A stretch of DNA of 64,000 nt from Streptomyces sp. NBC_01244 (GCF_035987325.1 NZ_CP108488.1:5704001-5768000), one strand, 5' to 3'; counted from the first letter of the stretch, positions 11,369 through 20,649 are shown. Notes: generated by a model not told the origin, from the letters alone. Numbers and translations: made by a program.

Positions 11369-13174
11369 ATGATGGGCAAGGTCGGAGTGAACGACACGTC
11401 CGCTCCTGAGCGGGCGGGCAAGCCGGCCGGGACCGAGCGGCCGCTCGCACGGCGGGAGTGGGAGTCCTTCGCCGGCCGGCGGTGGTTCTGGCCGGCGGCG
11501 CTCACCGCCGGATACGTCGCGCAGGTGCTGTTCCGCCTCTCCCTGGTGTGGGGCAAGGCCTACCCGGCGGTCCACGCGGACGAGTCCTCGTACCTCGTGC
11601 TGGCCCGGGTGCTCGCCGGGCGGCCGACGACGGAGATGCCGGTCGGATCGGTCATCCCCGGCGGCTATGCGCTGCTCATCTCCCCGGCCCTGCGGATCGC
11701 GGACGATCCGATCACCGCGTACCAGCTGGTCATGGGCATCAACACGCTGCTCAACGCGCTCGTCTTCCTCCTGGCCTTCGCCGCGCTGCGCAGGCTCGAC
11801 CTGTCGAGGGGACTCTCGTTCCCGATCGCCACGGCGGCCGCGCTGATGCCGCCCGTGGTCTTCTACTCCGAGTTCGCCATGGCCGACACCGTGCTCCCCG
11901 CGGTCCTCCTCGGCTGGCTGATCACCCTGCACGGCTGGCTGAGCGAGGGCGACACGCGCCGCCGCGCGCGGTACGGGGCCGGGGCCGGTCTGCTGGCCGG
12001 CTACTCCATGGCGGTGCACGACCGAGGCGGGGTCGTGGTGGCCCTGACGGCGGCGGTCTTCGTGGGCGCACTCGTCTTCAGGTGGGCGCCCCCGCGGTCC
12101 ACGCTCGCGGCCTGGGGCGGACTCGCCGTCTCCGTCCTGGGCGCCCGGCTGCTGTCCGTCTGGCTGGAGGCGCGGTTCAAGGACACGCCGCCGAGCTCGG
12201 TGGGCACGAAGGTCCTGGACGCCCTGGTCGAACCCGAACTGCTGCGCCGCACGGTGACCCGTACGATCGGCCAGTTCTGGTACTTCTCGGTCTCGTCCTG
12301 GGGCTTCGGCGCGCTCGCCGTCGTCCTGTGCGCGTTCGCGGTGTTCAGCTCTCGTTTCACCCGGGCCTCGCGGGTGGTCTCCTTCGTCATGGTCGCCCTG
12401 CTGTGCGGGATCGCGCTCGCCTCGGCCGCGGGACTGCCGGACGACCACGGCCGGATCGACAACTGGGTCTACGCCCGCTACCTGGCCCCGCTGGTGCCGG
12501 CGTTCTTCGTGGTGGGTGCCGCGGTGCTGGCGCGGGCGCGAACCGGTGCGCTGCTGCGGCTGGCGACGGGGGCGGTGCTGTTCACCCTGGTCACGGCGGA
12601 GTTCGTCATCCTGGTGGTCGGCAAGGGCCTCCACAAGGTGGGCATCATCCCGTGGGGCATGCCGGACGCGCTGTTCCTGGCCTCGGAGTGGACGCGGCTG
12701 CACATGGGGCGGACGATCGCCGGCGCGCTGCTGGTGTTCGCCGTCTGCGTGCTCTTCCGGCTGGCCGGCGGGCGCCGGGTGGTCTGGGCCGTGGCGGTGT
12801 CGCTGTCCCTGTTCGCGATCTACGCGACGACCGCCGTCACCTCGAACGTGGCCGAGCCGCACACGAAGCAGCGCAAGGCCGCCGCCACCGGTTTCACCAC
12901 ATCGGCGGGGCTCCGGCCGGGCGAGAACCTGGTGATGGACCCGAGCGCGAACTGGGACCTGCGGATGGCCCAGGGATACGAGGTGTACGACGGGCGGGTC
13001 TGGACCAGGGACCTCAGGCACGGTGAGCAGCCGCCGGCCGCCGCGGACGCGGCCGTACTGGGGCTGACCCCGAAGGACGCGAGGCCGCAGGACAGCTGGC
13101 CGACGGCGCCCGCGGGCTGGTACGCGGCCGCGGTGAACACGACGCACGGGTGGGTGCTCTGGCGCCACCGCTGA
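11369..13174 (+). CDS. GT-C / PMT-like integral membrane protein
   Basis: 601 residues, about 11 predicted membrane helices, with VHADESSYL in the first external loop. An Asp-Glu pair there is characteristic of PMT/ArnT-type GT-C glycosyltransferases, which move a sugar from a lipid carrier to protein, lipid or glycan outside the membrane. The last 100 or so residues (from about 490) form a soluble extracytoplasmic domain. It is divergent from the AftA-like gene across 90 nt, which probably holds both promoters. Several in-frame starts exist (11369, 11372, GTG 11387). Acceptor unknown. Confidence 0.68.
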   Translation: MMGKVGVNDTSAPERAGKPAGTERPLARREWESFAGRRWFWPAALTAGYVAQVLFRLSLVWGKAYPAVHADESSYLVLARVLAGRPTTEMPVGSVIPGGYALLISPALRIADDPITAYQLVMGINTLLNALVFLLAFAALRRLDLSRGLSFPIATAAALMPPVVFYSEFAMADTVLPAVLLGWLITLHGWLSEGDTRRRARYGAGAGLLAGYSMAVHDRGGVVVALTAAVFVGALVFRWAPPRSTLAAWGGLAVSVLGARLLSVWLEARFKDTPPSSVGTKVLDALVEPELLRRTVTRTIGQFWYFSVSSWGFGALAVVLCAFAVFSSRFTRASRVVSFVMVALLCGIALASAAGLPDDHGRIDNWVYARYLAPLVPAFFVVGAAVLARARTGALLRLATGAVLFTLVTAEFVILVVGKGLHKVGIIPWGMPDALFLASEWTRLHMGRTIAGALLVFAVCVLFRLAGGRRVVWAVAVSLSLFAIYATTAVTSNVAEPHTKQRKAAATGFTTSAGLRPGENLVMDPSANWDLRMAQGYEVYDGRVWTRDLRHGEQPPAAADAAVLGLTPKDARPQDSWPTAPAGWYAAAVNTTHGWVLWRHR

Positions 13175-13261
13175 GGGCCCGCGCCGGGACGGGGCACCTG
13201 CTGGTCGAACCCGTGGTCGATGGGAAGATCGATTTCTGCACTGACGACCGGGGTGGGGGAC

Positions 13262-14410
13262 ATGGGGAAGAAGCACGCCGAAGGACCGGACGGGCCGGAG
13301 GCGCCGGCCGTCTCCGACGAGGACTGGGCGCGGTTCCTGGCACAGGCCGAGGCGGGCGCGGGGGAGGCGCCCAAGGAGCCGTCCGCCCGGGCGCGCATGG
13401 TGACCGCGCGGCTGCGCGAGGAGGAGTCCCGGCGCGGCCACGAGGGGCCGCCCGCCTGGCGGGCCGGCGTCACCGCGCGGCAGCGGGGGAGGGGCGGGCG
13501 CCGGCTCAAGGCAGCGCTGGCGATCGCCTTCGTCGCGGCCCTCGCGCTGATCGCCGTCCGGCCGGAGCTGGTCATCGACAAGCTCACCGGCAAGGCCGAC
13601 CAGGACGCGAAGGCGCGGCAGCCCTTGTCGGCCGAGACGGCGCGCCCGAGCGGCCCGCCCACTTCGGTGGACCCGGACCGGCCGACACTCTCCGACCCGT
13701 TCCGGGGTTCCCCGGCCCTCCAGTGGGCCGACGGGGCGGCCGGCATCGAGGTGCCGCGGGCCCAGGCCGTCGGCGGAATGAGCGAGGAGCAGGTCGCCGA
13801 CGCGCTGGCGAAGGTCAAGCAGTTCCTGGTCACGGCCAACCTGGACCCGGCGACCCTGCGCGGGGAGCGCCCCGCGGCGGCGCTGGACCTGCTCGATCCC
13901 GCGGTCGAGGACAGCCCGCTCCGCCCGGAGCGGTCCCTGACCGCCCCGGGCAAGGAGAACGACCCGCTGAACCTCTTCACCCGGGCGAACCCGGCGGAGC
14001 TGAAGCCCGCGGGCGACGTGGTCAAGGTCCGCGGCCGGATGTGGGTGGAGCCCGGCGAGGAGGCCGGCAGGGCCAGGGTGCTGGTCGACTACACGTTCGT
14101 GTACCCGTTCGTGAAGGCGACGCCGGGCGCCGAGCAGGTCGAGCGATCCATCGTGCGACGCGAGATCGCCTTCTCCATCGCCGATCCGCGCAAGTGGAAG
14201 GCCACGGCGGGCAAGCTCTGGCTCGACCGGGTCGCGGTGGACCTGTCCAACGCCGGATGCGACGTCCACGACGGATTCCTGCACCCCGTCTTCGACGAGG
14301 ACGCCCGCACCCGGCCGACGCCCTCCGGCGCTCCGGTGGACCCGTACGACCGCAGCAACCCGCTGGAAGCCGGTCGACAGGGGGGCTGCGGCAGGATGTC
14401 GCGCTCCTGA
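13262..14410 (+). CDS. Conserved membrane-anchored protein of unknown function
   Basis: 382 residues that I do not recognise as a named family. Residues 1-80 are charged and cytoplasmic-looking (SDEDWARFLAQAEAG), one hydrophobic helix follows (ALAIAFVAALALIAV, about 83-97), then about 280 extracytoplasmic residues with LDLLDPAVED, VKVRGRMWVEPG and VDYTFVYPFVKA, mixed alpha/beta and with few Cys. The layout is that of an anchored periplasm-facing domain protein. ATG 13262 follows a GGGG-rich stretch. It is the last gene before the S10 operon promoter. Confidence 0.7.
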   Translation: MGKKHAEGPDGPEAPAVSDEDWARFLAQAEAGAGEAPKEPSARARMVTARLREEESRRGHEGPPAWRAGVTARQRGRGGRRLKAALAIAFVAALALIAVRPELVIDKLTGKADQDAKARQPLSAETARPSGPPTSVDPDRPTLSDPFRGSPALQWADGAAGIEVPRAQAVGGMSEEQVADALAKVKQFLVTANLDPATLRGERPAAALDLLDPAVEDSPLRPERSLTAPGKENDPLNLFTRANPAELKPAGDVVKVRGRMWVEPGEEAGRARVLVDYTFVYPFVKATPGAEQVERSIVRREIAFSIADPRKWKATAGKLWLDRVAVDLSNAGCDVHDGFLHPVFDEDARTRPTPSGAPVDPYDRSNPLEAGRQGGCGRMSRS

Positions 14411-14453
14411 GGGGGCGCCGGACCGGCAAGGGGACCCCCGCCGCGTGGTGCAG

Positions 14454-14482
14454 TTTGACCACTCAGCGTGGCGGGGTATTCT
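14454..14482 (+). promoter_or_regulatory. Promoter of the S10 ribosomal operon
   Basis: TTTGAC (14454-14459) and TATTCT (14477-14482) are separated by 17 nt, a good principal-sigma match. Transcription from about 14489 would give a leader of roughly 387 nt before rpsJ. It lies 44 nt after the preceding gene. Confidence 0.65.
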
Positions 14483-14875
14483 CTTCCGCCCGATTGGCGC
14501 CATACGTGTCTCGTATGGCAGACTACTCAAGTTGCTCGGCCGTGTGCCGATGCTGCGCGCCTCCCGCCGGGAGGACCGGAAGCGAGTCCCACAGTACTCG
14601 TCGCCTTACCTGCCTCTCGGGGCAGCAATGGGGCGGACGTACGGGAATCTTCTGGGAAGCGTCAGCACGGTGCCTGCCAGGTACTCGGTGGGTGTTTGCC
14701 CCCGATCTGCGGTCTTGGGACCGCGCCCCCTTGGACGAGGGAATTTCCGTATGGGAATTTTCTGTAGAGGGAGCGCGACACGCCCGACCGCGTGGGTCGG
14801 AGGAGAGCGGCGGAGCGATCCGCAGCCGGCCGAGAACCAGAGCGTTTCCACAACAGACAGGACTACGGAGTAGCC
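14483..14875 (+). promoter_or_regulatory. Structured 5' leader of the S10 operon
   Basis: This gene-free stretch contains an 8-bp perfect hairpin GCCATACG (14499-14506) with CGTATGGC (14512-14519) at the very start of the predicted transcript, and the 18-nt hairpin CCCGACCGCGTGGGTCGG (14783-14800) that is also in the rpsL leader. AATTTCC/GGGAATTT near 14742-14760 is a weaker inverted repeat. No plausible gene is seen. An E. coli-like L4 autoregulatory leader is possible but unproven. Confidence 0.5.
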
Positions 14876-15184
14876 ATGGCGGGACAGAAGATCCGCATCC
14901 GGCTCAAGGCCTACGACCACGAGGTCATCGATTCGTCGGCGAAGAAGATCGTCGAGACGGTGACGCGCACTGGTGCGTCGGTCGCGGGCCCGGTGCCGCT
15001 GCCCACTGAGAAGAACGTGTACTGCGTCATCAAGTCGCCGCACAAGTACAAGGACTCGCGCGAGCACTTCGAGATGCGCACTCACAAGCGCCTGATCGAC
15101 ATCCTCGACCCGACGCCCAAGACCGTTGACTCGCTGATGCGCCTGGACCTTCCGGCCGGCGTTGACATCGAGATCAAGCTCTGA
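14876..15184 (+). CDS. rpsJ: 30S ribosomal protein S10
   Basis: Binds 16S rRNA in the 30S head; the same protein (NusE) joins NusB in antitermination complexes. 102 residues beginning [19 protein letters not shown], the actinobacterial form, with the mid-protein segment [19 protein letters not shown] that contacts rRNA. First gene of the S10 operon. The start has GGAG at 14866-14869; the frame is open upstream to 14792 but has no similarity. Short spacers to rplC (14 nt) and onward indicate one transcript to rpsQ. Confidence 0.97.
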   Translation: MAGQKIRIRLKAYDHEVIDSSAKKIVETVTRTGASVAGPVPLPTEKNVYCVIKSPHKYKDSREHFEMRTHKRLIDILDPTPKTVDSLMRLDLPAGVDIEIKL

Positions 15185-15198
15185 GAGGCACGGAGAAG

Positions 15199-15843
15199 AT
15201 GGCAAAGCAGATCAAGGGCGTCCTGGGCGAGAAGCTCGGCATGACCCAGGTCTGGGACGAGAACAACCGTGTCGTCCCGGTGACCGTGGTCAAGGCCGGG
15301 CCCTGCGTTGTTACCCAGGTCCGTAAGAACGAGATCGATGGCTACGAGTCGGTCCAGATCGCCTTCGGCGAGATCGACCCGCGCAAGGTGAACAAGCCCC
15401 TCAAGGGTCACTTCGCCAAGGCCGACGTCACCCCCCGCCGCCACCTGGTGGAGCTCCGTACCTCCGACGCCAGCGAGTACACGCTCGGCCAGGAGATCAC
15501 GGCTGCCGTGTTCGAGTCCGGCGTCAAGGTTGACGTCACGGGCAACAGCAAGGGCAAGGGCTTCGCCGGTGTCATGAAGCGTCACAACTTCAAGGGCCTC
15601 GGCGCAGGGCACGGCGTCCAGCGCAAGCACCGCTCCCCCGGTTCGATCGGTGGCTGCGCCACCCCTGGGCGTGTCTTCAAGGGCATGCGCATGGCCGGTC
15701 GTATGGGTAACGAGCGCGTCACCACCCAGAACCTGACCATCCACGCGGTTGACGCGGAGAAGGGTCTGCTCCTCATCAAGGGTGCGGTCCCCGGTCCGAA
15801 CGGCGGCCTCGTCCTGGTCCGTACCGCGGCCAAGGGGGCTTGA
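15199..15843 (+). CDS. rplC: 50S ribosomal protein L3
   Basis: Early-assembly 50S protein whose long loop reaches the peptidyl transferase centre. 214 residues with the conserved motif [18 protein letters not shown] near residue 116 and the central extension [23 protein letters not shown] near 148. Substitutions in that loop underlie pleuromutilin and linezolid tolerance elsewhere; I see nothing abnormal here. It is followed after 4 nt by rplD. Confidence 0.97.
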   Translation: MAKQIKGVLGEKLGMTQVWDENNRVVPVTVVKAGPCVVTQVRKNEIDGYESVQIAFGEIDPRKVNKPLKGHFAKADVTPRRHLVELRTSDASEYTLGQEITAAVFESGVKVDVTGNSKGKGFAGVMKRHNFKGLGAGHGVQRKHRSPGSIGGCATPGRVFKGMRMAGRMGNERVTTQNLTIHAVDAEKGLLLIKGAVPGPNGGLVLVRTAAKGA

Positions 15844-15847
15844 GGTA

Positions 15848-16498
15848 ATGAGCACCATTGACATCCTTTCGCCGGCAGGCGACAAGGCCGGTACCGTCGA
15901 GCTCCCCGCGGAGATCTTCGACGCGAAGACCAGCGTTCCGCTGATCCACCAGGTCGTTGTCGCTCAGCTGGCTGCTGCCCGTCAGGGCACGCACAAGACC
16001 AAGCGTCGTGGCGAAGTCCGTGGTGGTGGCCGCAAGCCGTACCGCCAGAAGGGCACCGGCCGCGCTCGCCAGGGTTCCACCCGCGCTCCGCAGTTCGTCG
16101 GCGGTGGCGTCGTCCACGGCCCGCAGCCGCGTGACTACTCGCAGCGGACCCCGAAGAAGATGAAGGCCGCCGCCCTCCGCGGTGCCCTCTCGGACCGTGC
16201 GCGTCACTCCCGCATCCACGTCGTCACCGGCGTGGTCGAGGGTGCCGCCTCCACGAAGGCCGCCAAGACGCTGTTCGGCAAGATCTCGGAGCGCAAGAAC
16301 GTGCTCCTGGTCGTCGAGCGCGCCGACGAGGCTGCGTGGCTGTCCGCCCGCAACCTGCCCCAGGTGCACATCCTGGAGCCGGGCCAGCTGAACACGTACG
16401 ACGTGATCGTCTCTGACGACGTGGTCTTCACTCAGGCCGCTTTCGAGTCCTTCGTGTCTGGCCCCAAGGCCGATGAGACCGAAGGGAGCGACGCCTGA
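15848..16498 (+). CDS. rplD: 50S ribosomal protein L4
   Basis: L4 binds 23S rRNA and narrows the exit tunnel with its loop. In E. coli it is also the repressor of the S10 operon. 216 residues; the loop [19 protein letters not shown] (about 56-74) is intact, including the Lys/Arg positions where macrolide-resistance changes occur. ATG 15848 lies 5 nt after the rplC stop with GAGGTA as the ribosome binding site; the longer upstream frame is discarded. Its stop overlaps the rplW start by one base. Confidence 0.97.
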   Translation: MSTIDILSPAGDKAGTVELPAEIFDAKTSVPLIHQVVVAQLAAARQGTHKTKRRGEVRGGGRKPYRQKGTGRARQGSTRAPQFVGGGVVHGPQPRDYSQRTPKKMKAAALRGALSDRARHSRIHVVTGVVEGAASTKAAKTLFGKISERKNVLLVVERADEAAWLSARNLPQVHILEPGQLNTYDVIVSDDVVFTQAAFESFVSGPKADETEGSDA

Positions 16499-16821
16499 TG
16501 TCTGAGGCGACCGTTACCAGCAAGACCTTCACTGACCCGCGCGACCTGCTGATCAAGCCGGTTGTCTCGGAGAAGAGCTACGCGCTGCTGGACGAGAACA
16601 AGTACACGTTCATCGTCGCGCCCGGCTCCAACAAGACTCAGATCAAGCAGGCCGTCGAGGCGGTCTTCGGGGTCAAGGTCACCGGGGTCAACACGATCAA
16701 CCGTCAGGGTAAGCGCAAGCGCACCAAGACCGGTTTCGGCAAGCGCGCTGACACCAAGCGCGCCATCGTGACCCTCGCTGAGGGCGACCGAATCGACATC
16801 TTCGGCGGCCAGGCCTCCTAA
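16498..16821 (+). CDS. rplW: 50S ribosomal protein L23
   Basis: Sits at the tunnel exit and forms the docking site for trigger factor and SRP. 107 residues, with [21 protein letters not shown] near the start and the basic loop [19 protein letters not shown] typical of the family. TGATG overlap with rplD implies re-initiation. A 39-nt gap separates it from rplB. Confidence 0.96.
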   Translation: MSEATVTSKTFTDPRDLLIKPVVSEKSYALLDENKYTFIVAPGSNKTQIKQAVEAVFGVKVTGVNTINRQGKRKRTKTGFGKRADTKRAIVTLAEGDRIDIFGGQAS

Positions 16822-16860
16822 CGGAGGTCTAGTCGTCCGGAATCGGACGAGGACTGAGAA

Positions 16861-17697
16861 ATGGGTATCCGCAAGTACAAGCCGACGACCCCGGGCCGTC
16901 GTGGCTCCAGCGTCGCCGACTTTGTCGAGATCACGCGGTCCACGCCGGAGAAGTCGCTGGTCCGCCCCCTGCACAGCAAGGGCGGCCGTAACAACACCGG
17001 TCGGATCACGGTTCGACACCAGGGTGGCGGCCACAAGCGCGCCTACCGTGTGATCGACTTCCGTCGTCACGACAAGGACGGCGTGCCGGCCAAGGTCGCG
17101 CACATCGAGTACGACCCCAACCGCACTGCGCGCATCGCGCTTCTGCACTACGCAGACGGCGAGAAGCGCTACATCATTGCGCCGAAGAACCTGAAGCAGG
17201 GCGACCGGATTGAGAACGGCCCCACGGCCGACATCAAGCCCGGCAACAACCTGGCTCTCCGCAACATCCCGGTCGGTACCACGATCCACGCGATCGAGCT
17301 CCGTCCCGGTGGCGGCGCCAAGTTCGCCCGCTCCGCTGGTGCCTCCGTGCAGCTGCTGGCGAAGGAGGGCACCATGGCCCACCTTCGTATGCCGTCCGGT
17401 GAAATCCGTCTCGTCGACGCGCGCTGCCGCGCGACCGTCGGTGAGGTCGGCAACGCCGAGCAGTCGAACATCAACTGGGGCAAGGCCGGCCGCATGCGCT
17501 GGAAGGGCGTTCGCCCCTCCGTCCGCGGTGTCGCGATGAACCCGGTCGACCACCCGCACGGTGGTGGTGAGGGTAAGACCTCCGGTGGTCGTCACCCGGT
17601 CTCCCCGTGGGGTCAGAAGGAGGGTCGTACTCGCTCGCCGAAGAAGGCTTCGAGCAAGTACATCGTCCGCCGCCGCAAGACGAACAAGAAGCGCTAG
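16861..17697 (+). CDS. rplB: 50S ribosomal protein L2
   Basis: Essential for subunit association and peptidyl-transfer-centre structure. 278 residues with the N-terminal [14 protein letters not shown], the KRYIIAP motif and the C-terminal [19 protein letters not shown], which holds the conserved His in the PHGGG loop. Family length is normal, with a basic C-terminus. Confidence 0.97.
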   Translation: MGIRKYKPTTPGRRGSSVADFVEITRSTPEKSLVRPLHSKGGRNNTGRITVRHQGGGHKRAYRVIDFRRHDKDGVPAKVAHIEYDPNRTARIALLHYADGEKRYIIAPKNLKQGDRIENGPTADIKPGNNLALRNIPVGTTIHAIELRPGGGAKFARSAGASVQLLAKEGTMAHLRMPSGEIRLVDARCRATVGEVGNAEQSNINWGKAGRMRWKGVRPSVRGVAMNPVDHPHGGGEGKTSGGRHPVSPWGQKEGRTRSPKKASSKYIVRRRKTNKKR

Positions 17698-17709
17698 GAG
17701 CGGGTTTAG

Positions 17710-17991
17710 ATGCCGCGCAGTCTCAAGAAGGGACCCTTCGTCGACGGACACCTCATCAAGAAGGTGGACGTACAGAACGAAGCCGGTACCAAGAACGTCA
17801 TCAAGACCTGGTCCCGTCGCTCGATGATCATCCCGGCCATGCTGGGTCACACCATCGCGGTGCACAACGGCAAGATCCACGTCCCGGTGTTCGTCACCGA
17901 GTCGATGGTCGGCCACAAGCTCGGCGAGTTCTCGCCGACTCGCACCTTCCGCGGCCACGTCAAGGACGACCGGAAGTCGAAGCGCCGCTAA
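17710..17991 (+). CDS. rpsS: 30S ribosomal protein S19
   Basis: Forms a complex with S13 in the 30S head near the A-site tRNA. 93 residues with [38 protein letters not shown] and [13 protein letters not shown], all standard. It sits between rplB and rplV as in all bacteria with this operon. Confidence 0.96.
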   Translation: MPRSLKKGPFVDGHLIKKVDVQNEAGTKNVIKTWSRRSMIIPAMLGHTIAVHNGKIHVPVFVTESMVGHKLGEFSPTRTFRGHVKDDRKSKRR

Positions 17992-18034
17992 AGGCGGGGT
18001 GGTTACGACTATGACTTACACCGAAGGGACAACC

Positions 18035-18382
18035 ATGGAAGCCAGGGCCCAGGCGCGGTACATCCGCGTCACGCCCATGAAGGCCCGCCGAGTGGTGGAC
18101 CTTATCCGTGGCATGGATGCCACGGAGGCTCAGGCGGTCCTGCGTTTCGCCCCGCAGGCCGCGAGCGTGCCGGTTGGCAAGGTGCTTGACAGCGCCATTG
18201 CCAACGCCGCACACAACTACAACCACCCGGACGCCTCCACGCTGGTCATCAGCGAGGCGTACGTGGACGAGGGCCCGACCCTGAAGCGGTTCCGTCCGCG
18301 TGCCCAGGGCCGTGCCTACCGGATCCGCAAGCGGACCAGCCACATCACCGTGGTCGTCAGCAGCAAGGAAGGTTCCCGGTAA
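18035..18382 (+). CDS. rplV: 50S ribosomal protein L22
   Basis: Spans the 50S subunit with a beta-hairpin lining the exit tunnel opposite L4. 115 residues, [26 protein letters not shown] onward, with the hairpin region rich in Arg/Lys near the C-terminus ([19 protein letters not shown]). ATG 18035 with GAAGGGA upstream is chosen over GTG 17999, which would add 12 residues lacking similarity. The TAATG junction shares one base with rpsC. Confidence 0.96.
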   Translation: MEARAQARYIRVTPMKARRVVDLIRGMDATEAQAVLRFAPQAASVPVGKVLDSAIANAAHNYNHPDASTLVISEAYVDEGPTLKRFRPRAQGRAYRIRKRTSHITVVVSSKEGSR

Positions 18383-19224
18383 TGGGCCAGAAGGTAAACC
18401 CGCACGGGTTCCGGCTCGGCATCACCACCGACTTCAAGTCGCGTTGGTACGCCGACAAGCTGTACAAGGACTACGTCAAGGAAGACGTCGCCATCCGCAG
18501 GATGATGACGTCCGGCATGGAGCGCGCCGGCATCTCGAAGGTTGAGATCGAGCGCACCCGTGACCGCGTGCGTGTGGACATCCACACCGCTCGTCCGGGC
18601 ATCGTCATCGGTCGCCGTGGCGCCGAGGCCGACCGCATCCGCGGCGACCTCGAGAAGCTCACGGGCAAGCAGGTCCAGCTGAACATCCTCGAGGTCAAGA
18701 ACCCCGAGGTCGACGCTCAGCTGGTCGCGCAGGCCGTTGCCGAGCAGCTCTCCTCCCGCGTCTCCTTCCGTCGCGCCATGCGTAAGAGCATGCAGGGCAC
18801 GATGAAGGCCGGCGCCAAGGGCATCAAGATCCAGTGTGGCGGCCGTCTCGGCGGCGCCGAGATGTCCCGCTCCGAGTTCTACCGCGAAGGCCGTGTGCCG
18901 CTGCACACCCTCCGCGCGAACGTGGACTACGGCTTCTTCGAGGCCAAGACCACCTTCGGCCGTATCGGTGTGAAGGTCTGGATCTACAAGGGCGACGTCA
19001 AGAACATCGCCGAGGTTCGCGCCGAGAACGCTGCGGCCCGTGCGGGTAACCGCCCGGCCCGTGGTGCCGCCGGCGCTGGCGACCGTCCCGCCGGCCGTGG
19101 TGGCCGTGGTGGCGAGCGCGGCGGCCGTGGTGGCCGCAAGCCGCAGCAGGCTGTTGGTGCCGAGGCCCCCAAGGCCGACGCTCCCGCCGCCGCTCCGGCT
19201 GAGAGCACCGGAACGGAGGCCTGA
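18382..19224 (+). CDS. rpsC: 30S ribosomal protein S3 with Gly/Arg/Ala-rich tail
   Basis: Part of the mRNA entry site, with helicase activity together with S4 and S5. 280 residues: KH domain with [19 protein letters not shown] near residue 74 and the C-terminal domain with [16 protein letters not shown]. After about residue 217 comes a low-complexity tail of [12 protein letters not shown] repeats ending in Ala/Pro/Glu. Such tails occur in actinobacterial S3 and make it longer than the E. coli protein (233 residues); the tail is probably disordered and RNA-binding. Confidence 0.96.
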   Translation: MGQKVNPHGFRLGITTDFKSRWYADKLYKDYVKEDVAIRRMMTSGMERAGISKVEIERTRDRVRVDIHTARPGIVIGRRGAEADRIRGDLEKLTGKQVQLNILEVKNPEVDAQLVAQAVAEQLSSRVSFRRAMRKSMQGTMKAGAKGIKIQCGGRLGGAEMSRSEFYREGRVPLHTLRANVDYGFFEAKTTFGRIGVKVWIYKGDVKNIAEVRAENAAARAGNRPARGAAGAGDRPAGRGGRGGERGGRGGRKPQQAVGAEAPKADAPAAAPAESTGTEA

Positions 19225-19229
19225 CCGAC

Positions 19230-19649
19230 ATGCTGATCCCTCGTAGGGTCAAGCACCGCAAGCAGCACCACCCGAAGCGCCGCGGTATGGCCAAGGGCGG
19301 TACTGAGGTCTCGTTCGGCGAGTACGGCATCCAGGCGCTTACCCCCGCCTACGTGACGAACCGCCAGATCGAGGCGGCTCGTATCGCGATGACCCGCCAC
19401 ATCAAGCGTGGCGGCAAGGTCTGGATCAACATCTACCCGGACCGTCCCCTGACGAAGAAGCCTGCCGAGACCCGCATGGGTTCCGGTAAGGGTTCTCCCG
19501 AGTGGTGGATCGCGAACGTGCACCCGGGCCGGGTCATGTTCGAGCTGTCCTACCCGAACGAGAAGATTGCTCGTGAGGCGCTCACCCGCGCTGCTCACAA
19601 GCTTCCGATGAAGTGCCGGATTGTTCGGCGCGAGGCAGGTGAGTCGTGA
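19230..19649 (+). CDS. rplP: 50S ribosomal protein L16
   Basis: Late-assembly 50S protein near the A-site tRNA elbow. 139 residues starting [19 protein letters not shown], with the conserved [22 protein letters not shown] block. Normal length; substitutions here can give evernimicin or avilamycin resistance, and none is recognisable by eye. Its stop overlaps the rpmC start. Confidence 0.96.
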   Translation: MLIPRRVKHRKQHHPKRRGMAKGGTEVSFGEYGIQALTPAYVTNRQIEAARIAMTRHIKRGGKVWINIYPDRPLTKKPAETRMGSGKGSPEWWIANVHPGRVMFELSYPNEKIAREALTRAAHKLPMKCRIVRREAGES

Positions 19650-19873
19650 TGGCGACGGGAACCAAGGCGTCCGAGCTGCGTGAGCTCGGTAACGAGGAGC
19701 TCGTTGGCAAGCTGCGCGAGGCCAAGGAAGAGCTGTTCAAGCTGCGCTTCCAGGCGGCCACGGGTCAGCTGGAGAACAACGGCCGGCTCAAGTCCGTCCG
19801 TAAGGACATCGCTCGCATCTACACCCTGATGCACGAGCGTGAGCTCGGTATCGAGACGGTGGAGAGCGCCTGA
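19649..19873 (+). CDS. rpmC: 50S ribosomal protein L29
   Basis: Small two-helix protein next to L23 at the tunnel exit. 74 residues with [27 protein letters not shown] and [24 protein letters not shown] 19649 gives the usual start; an in-frame GTG one codon earlier (19646) is possible. It overlaps the rpsQ start by one base. Confidence 0.94.
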   Translation: MATGTKASELRELGNEELVGKLREAKEELFKLRFQAATGQLENNGRLKSVRKDIARIYTLMHERELGIETVESA

Positions 19874-20154
19874 TGAGCGAGAAGAACGTGACTGAGACGA
19901 CTGACCGCGGCTTCCGCAAGACCCGTGAGGGTCTTGTCGTCAGCGACAAGATGGACAAGACCGTCGTCGTCGCTGTCGAGGACCGCGTGAAGCACGCGCT
20001 CTACGGCAAGGTCATCCGCCGTACCAACAAGCTCAAGGCGCACGACGAGCAGAACGCTGCCGGCGTCGGCGACCGCGTCCTCATCATGGAGACGCGTCCG
20101 CTGTCGGCGAGCAAGCGCTGGCGCATCGTCGAGATCCTCGAGAAGGCCAAGTAA
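19873..20154 (+). CDS. rpsQ: 30S ribosomal protein S17
   Basis: OB-fold 16S rRNA-binding protein needed early in 30S assembly. 93 residues; family core [26 protein letters not shown] and the C-terminal [19 protein letters not shown]. Last gene of the S10 operon; a hairpin-bearing spacer follows, which supports a transcript boundary or attenuation here. Confidence 0.96.
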   Translation: MSEKNVTETTDRGFRKTREGLVVSDKMDKTVVVAVEDRVKHALYGKVIRRTNKLKAHDEQNAAGVGDRVLIMETRPLSASKRWRIVEILEKAK

Positions 20155-20160
20155 TTATCT

Positions 20161-20192
20161 GAGGCCCTGGGCATCAAGCCCAGGGGCCCCTC
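20161..20192 (+). terminator. Hairpin at the S10/spc boundary (terminator or attenuator)
   Basis: CCCTGGG (20165-20171) pairs with CCCAGGG (20179-20185) across a 7-nt loop; GAGG (20161-20164) pairs with CCTC (20189-20192) with a 3-nt bulge. No T-run follows, so it may be a partial terminator, processing site or mRNA barrier rather than a complete stop. Confidence 0.55.
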
Positions 20193-20211
20193 AGGTTCGT
20201 TCCGCCAGGCT

Positions 20212-20250
20212 CGGTGGGGGCGGTAGCTCTTCGGAGTGATGCCCCCGCCG
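20212..20250 (+). promoter_or_regulatory. Nested hairpin in the spc operon leader
   Basis: CGGTGGGGGC (20212-20221) pairs with GCCCCCGCCG (20241-20250, one G-T), and inside it CTC-TTCG-GAG (20227-20236) forms a UUCG tetraloop. It ends 28 nt before the rplN GTG, in the 124-nt gap after rpsQ. This is a candidate cis-regulatory element for the spc genes. Confidence 0.45.
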
Positions 20251-20278
20251 GGAACCGGCAGACAAACAGGAGATAGAC

Positions 20279-20647
20279 GTGATCCAGCAGGAGTCGCGAC
20301 TGCGTGTCGCCGACAACACTGGTGCCAAGGAGATCCTTTGCATCCGTGTTCTCGGTGGTTCCGGTCGCCGCTACGCGGGCATCGGTGACGTCATCGTTGC
20401 CACCGTCAAGGACGCGATCCCCGGTGGCAACGTGAAGAAGGGTGACGTCGTCAAGGCGGTCATCGTTCGCACCGTGAAGGAACGCCGCCGCCAGGACGGC
20501 TCGTACATCCGCTTCGACGAGAACGCCGCCGTCATTCTGAAGAACGACGGCGACCCTCGCGGCACCCGTATCTTCGGCCCGGTGGGCCGTGAGCTGCGCG
20601 AGAAGAAGTTCATGAAGATCATCTCGCTCGCGCCGGAGGTGCTGTAA
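20279..20647 (+). CDS. rplN: 50S ribosomal protein L14
   Basis: Intersubunit-bridge protein at the base of the factor-binding site, also the docking point of silencing factor RsfS. 122 residues beginning [26 protein letters not shown], the universal signature. GTG start with AGGAG at 20268-20272. First gene of the spc operon in the usual order. Confidence 0.97.
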   Translation: MIQQESRLRVADNTGAKEILCIRVLGGSGRRYAGIGDVIVATVKDAIPGGNVKKGDVVKAVIVRTVKERRRQDGSYIRFDENAAVILKNDGDPRGTRIFGPVGRELREKKFMKIISLAPEVL

Positions 20648-20649
20648 GC

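Noticed and set aside
11279..14530. Upstream extension of the AftA-like frame on the minus strand (to 14530)
   Set aside because: Runs opposite real + strand genes with low-complexity Arg/Pro/Gly sequence; the membrane domain starts only at about 11278.
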